A stretch of 20,047 nt of DNA, taken from contig CAZFAI010000014.1 in assembly GCA_964516555.1 (NCBI GenBank), positions 1-20,047 of the forward strand, written 5' to 3'. The translations under genes were made by a program, and so were the position numbers. Of this stretch, positions 13,716 through 20,047 are shown piece by piece. The notes below the pieces were generated by a model that saw nothing but the letters and a program-made list of their open reading frames with translations, ran no database searches and was not told where the DNA came from. Source of the stretch: CAZFAI01 sp964516555 (GTDB lineage Bacteria > Patescibacteriota > Microgenomatia > UBA12405). The first letter of the stretch is position 1. Each line of letters opens with the position of its first letter.

Positions 13716-15212
13716 GTTATTCGGCCACAAAGGGCTGATATTAATTATACTTCTGCTGGCTGCATTCCTGCGACTCTACCGCCTTCCTGAATATATGGAA
13801 TTTTTAGGCGACCAAGGCCGCGACATGGTAATCGTAAGAGATTTTCTCAAAAACGGTAACCTCTTTTTTATTGGTCCTACTACCAGTATCGGCAATATGT
13901 ATCTTGGTCCTTACTATTATTATTTGATATCCCCGTTTCTTTTACTGTTTAACTTCAACCCGATTGGTCCGTCAATCTTTGTTGCCCTCCTTAGCGTTTT
14001 ANNNNNNNNNNCTGTTATCTTATCTTCAAATACTCTGGCAAATGGTTCAACAGATCAATCGGTTTAATATCCGCACTTCTTTTCGCAATTTCTCCTGTAG
14101 TAATAAAATTTTCTAACTTCTCCTGGAATCCCAATGTCATGCCCCTATTTTCATTGCTATTCTTTTATTTTGTAGCCGAAGCCATATTTAACCGTAAACC
14201 CAAATACCTATTTTTTGCCACTTTGGCGTTTATTATAGCGATAAATTCGCACTACCTAGCTCTTTTACTACTGCCATCCGCCTTTTTATTCACAGTTTTT
14301 CACTTATTTAACCTTTATTCAAAAAATCGCAGTTTATTTTTCGTGTACCTGAAGAATATTGCCATGTCGATTATTGTTTTCCTATTATCTCTTACTCCTT
14401 TGATCTTATTCGACCTAAAAAACAATGGTCAAAATTTTAATGCCTTTCTAACCTTTTTTACCCAAAGACAAACAACTGTTAACTTAAAAGTTTACAAGGC
14501 AGTACCGGAAATATTTCCTTTATTTAGCCAGATATTTTCCAGACTTGTTACGGCAAAATTTACAGATTATGGTCTGATACTTACTATTATTCTCCTGCTT
14601 TTTACTCTGATAAAAATTTTTATTATTATTAAAAATAAATCTTTTTCACAGAATAAATACTTTTTGTATTTAATATCCTGGATAGTTTTGGGTGTAGCCG
14701 GATTGGGTCTTTATAAACAACACATCTATGATCATTATTTTGGTTTCTTATTCCCTCCCGTTTTTATACTAACAGCCTTGTTTATAAATTTTCTTTATTC
14801 ACAAAAATTATTCCTTAAGATGTTGTCGGTAACAATATTTTCGGCATTAGTCTACTTATCCATTATAGAAAATCCATTGCAATACAATCCACCACGTCAA
14901 CTCTCATACACCAAAAACATCGTTCAATCCATAATCGCAGAATCTCAAAATGAACCCTTTAATCTCGCCCTAATAGCCAAACAAAATTATGACCCTCCTT
15001 ACCGTTACTTTTTTTATGAAAATAATGCCCCCTTATTTGATCTCCACAACCGGATGACGGAGCAATTATTTGTGATTTGTGAACCGTGGCAAACAGAATG
15101 TCAACCTATAAATCATCCCCAATGGGAAATTGCAGCTTTTGGTTGGTCAAAAATTGATAAAGAGTGGGAGATTGAGGGAATAAAAATCTTTAAACTGTCC
15201 CATGTCAAATAA
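13705..15212 (+). CDS. Polytopic GT-C glycosyltransferase (PMT/ArnT-like), interrupted by an assembly gap
   Basis: The gene reads in one frame from ATG 13705 to 14001, meets ten N, and resumes in another frame from 14013 to the stop at 15212. The frame after the gap reads CYLIFKYSGKWFN..., then AISPVVIKFSNFSWNPN, and matches the homologous stretch of the downstream paralogue, so I treat it as one intact gene of about 502 residues, not a pseudogene. Features are a first membrane segment (10-27), the external catalytic-type loop GDQGRD (Asp36, Asp40), GPTTSIGNMYLGP, about ten hydrophobic segments and a soluble C-terminal part from about residue 400. PMT/ArnT-type enzymes transfer sugars from polyprenyl-phosphate carriers to proteins or lipids on the outer face. 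It overlaps both neighbours by 11 bases. Confidence 0.82.
14002..14011. other. Scaffold gap of ten N
   Basis: Ten undetermined bases interrupt the first GT-C gene. The last complete codon before the gap ends at 14001 and the correct frame after it has a codon at 14013, so the real number of missing bases must leave remainder 2 when divided by 3. Comparison with the downstream paralogue suggests four missing codons including the C at 14012, that is 11 bases. Confidence 0.95.
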
Positions 15213-16722
15213 AGCATTTTCTCTTCTTAAATCAAATATCCGTTATTTACCTATTCTATTAATTTGGCTCCTCGGTTTCTTTCTCCGGACCTATCGTCAA
15301 AATGACCTACTTGGTTTTTATTATGACCAGGGACGGGATGCAAAAATTGCCAACGATATCATCAACGGTACAAATTTTCCGGCTATAGGTCCAACTACGG
15401 GTATCCAGGGTTTACACTTAGGCCCTGCTTGGTTTTACTTAATTACCCCCGGTTATTTTTTTTCTGGTGGCAATCCGGCAACCGCCAGTTGTTTTATTGC
15501 CTTCCTGGAAAGCCTAACCATCCCCATGCTTTATTTCATATTAAAAAAGTACTGGAACCACACAGGCGCAATTCTGGCCGCCTGCTTTTGGGCTTTTAGC
15601 AACTATATTATCCGTTCAAGTCGTTGGTTTTCCAACCCTTCTCCGCTACCTTTTTTCGTTATGTTAATGATTTACTGCCTGATTCAGATAATAACTCACC
15701 GTAAACATTCTTACTTAGTCTGGCTGTCATTACTACTCGGAATAACACTGCAGCTAGAAGCTGCCTCTGCCATATTTTTTATACCAACCATCTTAGTTTT
15801 ATTCCTTTATCATCTACCAAAAATTAAAAAAGTTAAACTTACCGACTGGCTTAAAAGCTTGGCAGTTTTTTTAATTTTACTGCTTCCCCAACTCGCCTTC
15901 GAGATAAAAAATAATTTTAAAATTACCCGAAGTTTTCTAAGCTTTCTTGTTGGAAAAACCAACTCAGTTTCAGGAAAATCTTTTGACATACCCAACATAC
16001 CCTTCCTCTGGCAGCGTCTCCAAAATTACTATCACTACCTTTTTTCCAAGCTCGATACTAATGTTACCCCATACTCACTCTTACTCCTCCTCTCTTTTTT
16101 CCTCGGATTGGTTTTATTGCTAAAAAAACACCGCCAAAACACTGTTTTTCAGATTCTATTATTTTGGACTTTCATACCGTTATTTTTACTTCTTTTCTTC
16201 GTTGGTAATTACGGCACACTTTACGACTATTATTTGACTGGTTTTTATCCTTCCTTCTTCGCTCTTTTTGCCATGTCTATTACTTCCTGGCAAAACAAGT
16301 TTAGTAAATTTTTATTAATTTTCATGGTCGGATTAATTTTCTTTTTTGGTAATGTGCCTTATGTCGTAAATTATCTTTCCGCGGGTTTCGATGGACCTCA
16401 ACACATAACATTGGGCAATCAAAAACAATCCATTGAACATATCTGCCAATTATCACTTCAGGGCGATTACAATCTATCAATTTATGTCCCGCCGCATGTT
16501 CCTCATACCTATGAATATTTACTCGATTGGTATCAGGAACAAGGGAAATGTCTACCTCAGACCAAAGAAACTACAAGCAACCTATATATCTTGTATGAAA
16601 TAGACCCAAACAACCCTCAACGTCTGGAACAATGGCTTAAAGACCTGGACAAGTATTCCACGTTTAACAATCAAGCCCTTTACGGTGGTATTACAGTTCA
16701 ACAAAGAAGCAATTTGTTGTAA
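15202..16722 (+). CDS. Polytopic GT-C glycosyltransferase (PMT/ArnT-like), paralogue of the preceding gene
   Basis: A 506-residue membrane protein related to the preceding gene. Shared marks are the MxNK start, FLRTYR after the first membrane segment (compare FLRLYR), DQGRD (42-46), GPTTGIQGLHLGP, and the second external element SSRWFSNPSPLP (compare FSNFSWNPN). About ten hydrophobic segments are followed by a soluble C-terminal section (from about residue 395) with CxxxxQ-type Cys residues that differ from those of the paralogue. The reaction is expected to be transfer of a sugar from a polyprenyl phosphate to an acceptor outside the membrane; donor and acceptor are unknown. The start overlaps the preceding stop by 11 bases and no Shine-Dalgarno sequence is visible. 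Confidence 0.82.
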   Translation: MSNKAFSLLKSNIRYLPILLIWLLGFFLRTYRQNDLLGFYYDQGRDAKIANDIINGTNFPAIGPTTGIQGLHLGPAWFYLITPGYFFSGGNPATASCFIAFLESLTIPMLYFILKKYWNHTGAILAACFWAFSNYIIRSSRWFSNPSPLPFFVMLMIYCLIQIITHRKHSYLVWLSLLLGITLQLEAASAIFFIPTILVLFLYHLPKIKKVKLTDWLKSLAVFLILLLPQLAFEIKNNFKITRSFLSFLVGKTNSVSGKSFDIPNIPFLWQRLQNYYHYLFSKLDTNVTPYSLLLLLSFFLGLVLLLKKHRQNTVFQILLFWTFIPLFLLLFFVGNYGTLYDYYLTGFYPSFFALFAMSITSWQNKFSKFLLIFMVGLIFFFGNVPYVVNYLSAGFDGPQHITLGNQKQSIEHICQLSLQGDYNLSIYVPPHVPHTYEYLLDWYQEQGKCLPQTKETTSNLYILYEIDPNNPQRLEQWLKDLDKYSTFNNQALYGGITVQQRSNLL

Positions 16723-16750
16723 ATTAGATGATTTTATTGCCCGTGTCTTC

Positions 16751-16756
16751 TATAAT
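16751..16756 (+). promoter_or_regulatory. -10 box TATAAT six bases before the second GT2 gene
   Basis: A perfect TATAAT in the 40-base spacer ends six bases before the ATG at 16763. It starts the second glycosyltransferase module and supports 16763 as the true start. Confidence 0.55.
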
Positions 16757-16762
16757 CCTATT

Positions 16763-17539
16763 ATGAATAAAAAGAACATTTCGGTTGTTATCCCTTGCTA
16801 CAACGAAGAAAACAACTTAAATAGGGGGGTATTAAAAGAAGTAGACGATTTTCTTTCTAAACAAAATTACACCTACGAAGTTCTCATCTGCAACGACGAA
16901 TCAACTGACAATAGCCTCAAAATCGCTCAGGAGTTTGCCAAAGATCACAAGTATTTTCGCGTCCTTAATTTACCCCACGGCGGCAAACCTTCAGCTGTTT
17001 GGGGTGGAATACAACAAGCAAAATATCCAATAGTTCTCTTTACGGATATGGATCAATCCACACCACTCAAAGAATTAAACAAATTACTACCATTTTTTGA
17101 TAAAGATTATGATGTAGTTATCGGCTCTCGCGGCAATGCAAGAGAGGGTAATTCTTTCGTTAGGAAAATAATGTCCCGAGCTTTCCTGATTTTTAGAAAG
17201 CTTATTCTCTTAACAAGCATTAACGATACCCAATGCGGTTTCAAAGCTTTCAAAACAGAAGTTGCCAAGAAGCTTTTTCCTAGACTCCAATTCTTTCAGG
17301 AGCAGAATAATAAGTCTGGTTGGCGTGTATCCGCATTTGACGTTGAGTTACTTTTTATGGCTCAAAAGTGGGGTTATAAAATAAAGGAAGTCGAAGTAGA
17401 ATGGAAAAACGAAGATACTAGTACCACCAAAGGTGACAATGCTGCCCGATTTAAAAAAGAATCAAAGCAAATGATACAAGAAATATGGAGGGTGAAAAAA
17501 AATGATTTATCCGGAGTCTATGATCAAGTCAAAAAATAA
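16763..17539 (+). CDS. GT2 glycosyltransferase, ALG5/DPM-like
   Basis: A 258-residue family 2 glycosyltransferase. Motifs are ISVVIPCYNEENNL at the N-terminus, EVLICNDESTDNS, a catalytic DxD in LFTDMDQSTP, VIGSRGNA, NDTQCGFKAFK and FDVELLFMAQK. The DTQCGFK plus FDVELL combination is typical of dolichyl-phosphate beta-glucosyltransferase (ALG5)-like enzymes that charge polyprenyl phosphate with glucose or a related hexose. The start at 16763 gives the normal N-terminus; extending to an in-frame ATG at 16685 would add 26 unrelated residues overlapping the preceding gene and bypass the -10 box. A charged C-terminal tail replaces membrane segments. The gene overlaps the following GT-C gene by 38 bases, indicating tight coupling. 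Confidence 0.88.
   Translation: MNKKNISVVIPCYNEENNLNRGVLKEVDDFLSKQNYTYEVLICNDESTDNSLKIAQEFAKDHKYFRVLNLPHGGKPSAVWGGIQQAKYPIVLFTDMDQSTPLKELNKLLPFFDKDYDVVIGSRGNAREGNSFVRKIMSRAFLIFRKLILLTSINDTQCGFKAFKTEVAKKLFPRLQFFQEQNNKSGWRVSAFDVELLFMAQKWGYKIKEVEVEWKNEDTSTTKGDNAARFKKESKQMIQEIWRVKKNDLSGVYDQVKK
17487..17492 (+). promoter_or_regulatory. Shine-Dalgarno sequence GGAGGG for the third GT-C gene
   Basis: GGAGGG lies nine bases before the ATG at 17502, inside the end of the GT2 gene. It is the clearest ribosome binding site in the window and supports 17502 over the later ATG at 17520, although GGAG at 17513-17516, three bases before 17520, leaves some doubt. Confidence 0.5.
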
Positions 17540-19046
17540 ACTTCTACTACCCTCATTATTGTTGCTAACCCTAGTTTATTTTGCCTCTAGATTGCAGAAT
17601 TTAATTACACTACCCATTTTTGGTGACGAAGCAATTTATGTCCGATGGTCCCAAGTTATCCAAAACGTTGAAACCCTCCGATTCATACCTCTTACAGACG
17701 GCAAACAGCCATTTTTTATGTGGCTTACCATTCCCTTCTTCAAAATATTTACCGACCCACTCTATGCATCCCGTTTCGTTTCAGTAATTTCTGGTTTTAA
17801 AATTTGCTTTTTGCTCTATCTTACTTCCTGCTTGATTCTAAATTATTACTCAAAAACAAAAACCCTTGATGCATTTATCAAGGAATCTTTAGTTAAAAAC
17901 TTCCCCTTTACTCTAATCGCTCCTACAATTTATGTTTTGCTGCCTTTTACCTTCTTCTTCGACAGAATGGCTCTCGCTGACACGCTTTTGAGTACGTTTG
18001 GCCTAGCTTCTCTGCTTCTGAGTTTACTTCTTTCCAAATTCAAACGTTTCGATCTTTCCCTTCTTCTGGGACTCACCCTCGGACTTGCCTGGATTACCAA
18101 ATCACCGGCAATTTATTTTATTACATTATCACTCGCTACATTCCTAATTTTTAATCTCAAAAATTTGCGTTCATTTATACTTCCGCTTGGATCAGCCCTT
18201 ATTTCCTTTTTAATATACAACACCCTACGGCTTGGGCCTCAATTTCATATGATTGCACTCCGTAACCGGGATTATGTATGGTCGGTATCTGAAATTCTTG
18301 CCCACCCGCTTGATCCTCTTAAGCCACACCTTATTGACATTTTTTCAATTTTCTCCCACTACATCTCCCTCCCTTTTATCGTTTTTGTCATATTACTGGC
18401 ATTCTTTTTAATCAAGAAAAAGCTAAACCTAATTCACCTGGTTTTATTATCCTGGTTTATTCTGCCACTTTTTGCCAATGCAGTCTTTGCCAAAGTTTTT
18501 ACCGCCCGATATATCTTATATACGATTCCTGCATTTATTTTGTTATTCTCCTACCTACTAGCAGATATCTTTTTAAAATATAAAAATAAATTATTCCTAC
18601 CCCTTCTCACACTTTTTTTTCTACCAGGTATTATTTGGATAATAGGAATTTCTACTGCACCTTTTGACCAAAATATACCACCTACTGAATCAGGTTACCT
18701 GAATGACTGGACATCAGGCTGGGGTGTAAAAGAAAGCTCTGTCTTTCTTATAAACCGATCCAAAGAGGCCAATGTCATAGTTGGAACCGAGGGTGCTTTT
18801 GGCACCCTACCTAATGGCCTCCAAATATATACCCAAAATGTCGACAATCTAACAGTCATTGGGCAGGGTTTAGGTTTTACCCATATTCCCGAAAGTCTTT
18901 TGAATGCCAAAGAATTCGGGGATGAAGTCTATCTACTAATTAATCAATCCAGATTACTTTTACTTCCAGAAGAAAAGTCAAAATTGAAATTAATTCAACA
19001 GTATCCAAAGCCTGACGGTGATTATCTAGAGCTTTATCAGCTATGA
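17502..19046 (+). CDS. Polytopic GT-C glycosyltransferase (PMT/ArnT-like)
   Basis: A 514-residue membrane protein. After the first membrane segment (about 14-29) comes the external motif FGDEAIYVRW (Asp42-Glu43), the usual acidic pair of the PMT/ArnT/GT39-GT83 group, then KQPFFMW and FTDPLYASRFVS, further typical positions. About ten hydrophobic segments follow, with ARYILYTIPAF near the end of the membrane part, and a soluble C-terminal domain from about residue 395 (WTSGWGVKESS, VGTEGAFGTLPNGLQI). Such enzymes use lipid-linked sugars made by partners such as the preceding ALG5-like GT2, with which it overlaps by 38 bases. It is more distant from the two upstream GT-C proteins than they are from each other. 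The stop overlaps the next start (ATGA). Confidence 0.85.
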   Translation: MIYPESMIKSKNKLLLPSLLLLTLVYFASRLQNLITLPIFGDEAIYVRWSQVIQNVETLRFIPLTDGKQPFFMWLTIPFFKIFTDPLYASRFVSVISGFKICFLLYLTSCLILNYYSKTKTLDAFIKESLVKNFPFTLIAPTIYVLLPFTFFFDRMALADTLLSTFGLASLLLSLLLSKFKRFDLSLLLGLTLGLAWITKSPAIYFITLSLATFLIFNLKNLRSFILPLGSALISFLIYNTLRLGPQFHMIALRNRDYVWSVSEILAHPLDPLKPHLIDIFSIFSHYISLPFIVFVILLAFFLIKKKLNLIHLVLLSWFILPLFANAVFAKVFTARYILYTIPAFILLFSYLLADIFLKYKNKLFLPLLTLFFLPGIIWIIGISTAPFDQNIPPTESGYLNDWTSGWGVKESSVFLINRSKEANVIVGTEGAFGTLPNGLQIYTQNVDNLTVIGQGLGFTHIPESLLNAKEFGDEVYLLINQSRLLLLPEEKSKLKLIQQYPKPDGDYLELYQL

Positions 19047-20047
19047 TCCACTTCCTTGCTTTGTATATATGCTCCTCAAGTGTTTTTCTCTTTCTCTACC
19101 AAAACTATTTCCAATACAACGCAACTCTCATCACAATATTCTTATTTTTGTTACTTATTATTTTAATACTTAAATATCGTCCTTTTAGAAAATTCACGAT
19201 TTCCACTCCTAATATATTTCAGTTTCTGTTTATTTTCATCTTTATACTTGGAATTGGTCTGGTAATTTCTCCCCTGGTCTTTCCTCAAATCCAGAATGGC
19301 TTCGCCCATCTTCGGTTTCCCGGTGTTGTCGATTATTACAAGCACAACTATGCCGTTACGGCACTCTCATCAACCGGAGTACCCCCATCTCATCCATATT
19401 TTCCATATATGAAGTTTTCCTATTATTATGGTTATTATTTGTTACCCGCATTTGTCTCCAAAACATTCGTCCTAGACCAATCCACAGTACTATTTGTATA
19501 CATAATATTAACTTCAATTCTTTCTCTATTACTACTTCTCACACTAGTTAACAAAACATTAAAATCATCATTCTTAAAATTACTTGCCCCACCCTTTATT
19601 ATTTTTAGTTCTAGCCTAGACATCATTCCCATTCTTTTTAATGGGCAAACCGGGTTTATTCATATTGAAAACTGGTTTAATCAAAATGTTACCGGTTTTA
19701 TGGTTTACAATCCATATACAGCACTTCTTTGGGCACCTCAACACATATTCCCAGCTCTTATCTCAACTTATTTACTCTACAATTTCTACTATAAAAAAAT
19801 ACTTTTTTGGGAATTTGTTGTCTTTTTCTCATTTGTCTTTTTAAGCAGTACCTTTGTCGCCCTTTCTCTTGTTTTTGTTTTATTTATCATATTTATTTTC
19901 AGATCAGACAAGCGTACTTTTCTTATTCTTTCAGCAACAGCTTCTCTTGTACTACTTATTCCCAGCATTCTTCCTCTTTTATCCCGGGATGGGATGCTTT
20001 ACCCATACATCATCAAGCCATATCCTTTTTTTAAATTGAAAATAATT
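19043..20047 (+). CDS. Large polytopic membrane protein, probable GT-C-type glycosyltransferase (3' truncated by window end)
   Basis: An ATG overlapping the preceding stop (ATGA) opens a frame that runs 335 codons without a stop to the end of the window. The product has at least eight hydrophobic segments. Notable external-loop phrases are LRFPGVVDYYKHNYAV, PPSHPYFPYMKFSYYYGYYLLP and, later, YNPYTALLWAPQHIFPALI. The Tyr-rich FSYYYGYYLLPAF segment and the WAPQH element resemble large multi-span proteins often placed in GT-C or DUF2298-like groups, but this is recall without a search. Its place as fourth member of the glycosyltransferase run supports a role in lipid-linked sugar transfer. There is no DxD/DE motif right after the first membrane segment as in the neighbours, so the family is uncertain; the existence of the gene is not. 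Confidence 0.8.
   Translation, partial: MIHFLALYICSSSVFLFLYQNYFQYNATLITIFLFLLLIILILKYRPFRKFTISTPNIFQFLFIFIFILGIGLVISPLVFPQIQNGFAHLRFPGVVDYYKHNYAVTALSSTGVPPSHPYFPYMKFSYYYGYYLLPAFVSKTFVLDQSTVLFVYIILTSILSLLLLLTLVNKTLKSSFLKLLAPPFIIFSSSLDIIPILFNGQTGFIHIENWFNQNVTGFMVYNPYTALLWAPQHIFPALISTYLLYNFYYKKILFWEFVVFFSFVFLSSTFVALSLVFVLFIIFIFRSDKRTFLILSATASLVLLIPSILPLLSRDGMLYPYIIKPYPFFKLKII

Noticed and set aside
13705..14067. A 120-codon frame with four unknown residues that ends at 14067, looking like a truncated glycosyltransferase or pseudogene.
   Set aside because: The frame change is caused by the arbitrary ten-N gap. Downstream sequence from 14013 in another frame continues the homology to the paralogue, so the gene is most likely intact.
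16685..16762. Earlier in-frame ATG for the second GT2 gene.
   Set aside because: It lies inside the preceding gene and adds 26 residues unrelated to the family; the ATG at 16763 gives the normal N-terminus and has TATAAT six bases before it.
19163..20039. Short open frames on both strands near the window end.
   Set aside because: They are shadows of the uninterrupted frame from 19043 to 20047, which has a coupled start and a consistent membrane-protein composition.
1..20047. Search for CRISPR repeats, insertion-sequence ends, tRNA or rRNA genes, and UGA recoding.
   Set aside because: No regularly spaced repeats, transposase-like proteins or tRNA/rRNA-like structures were seen by eye, and UGA ends several genes normally.

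Overview
The window looks like part of a metagenome-assembled genome of a Candidate Phyla Radiation (Patescibacteria) bacterium, most likely in or near the Microgenomates. The evidence is AT-rich DNA, very tight gene packing (no gene-free stretch above about 170 bp), short start/stop overlaps, a 10-N scaffold gap, and the gene content: NrnA-like DHH phosphoesterase, BipA, RF2, LCP protein, FtsE-FtsX-EnvC and strings of polytopic glycosyltransferases. UGA is used as a stop by several genes and an RF2 is encoded, so lineages that read UGA as glycine are unlikely. The phylum call is inference from overall character; no rRNA or tRNA gene is present.

Layout. 1-2063 (+): the 3' end of secA with its zinc-binding tail, a DHH phosphoesterase, a HIT-family protein with an altered triad, and a small DUF5665-like membrane protein that overlaps, tail to tail, bipA (2020-3876, -). 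3928-5690 (+): three exported or membrane-tethered proteins, namely a C39-like cysteine protease, a cyclophilin lipoprotein and an anchored CPHC thioredoxin/glutaredoxin-fold protein, which suggests an envelope protein processing and folding set. 5706-8965 (+): a small membrane protein, prfB, an LCP envelope glycopolymer transferase and a SAM methyltransferase. 9017-12160 (+): an unknown anchored protein joined by ATGA overlap to ftsE, then ftsX and an EnvC-like M23 hydrolase. This is the divisome module that couples ATP hydrolysis to peptidoglycan cutting. 12178-12816 (-): a DUF11 surface protein with a VPKTG-type anchor. 12984-20047 (+): a surface glycosylation region built as two parallel modules, each one GT2 (probable polyprenyl-phosphate sugar synthase) followed by two large polytopic proteins. 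At least three of the four are GT-C/PMT-like. The last gene runs off the window.

Three things stand out. First, most gene groups begin with a -10-like box placed 5-7 bases before the start codon, so transcription would start at or next to the ATG/GTG and the messages would be leaderless. This also fixes two start codons. Second, the M23 domain of the EnvC-like protein is circularly permuted: the HxH half precedes the HxxxD half, yet all the metal and catalytic residues are present. Third, the 10-N gap at 14002-14011 splits one gene artificially; reading frame and comparison with the neighbouring paralogue predict that the true gap is 11 bases. No mobile element, CRISPR array or RNA gene was seen.
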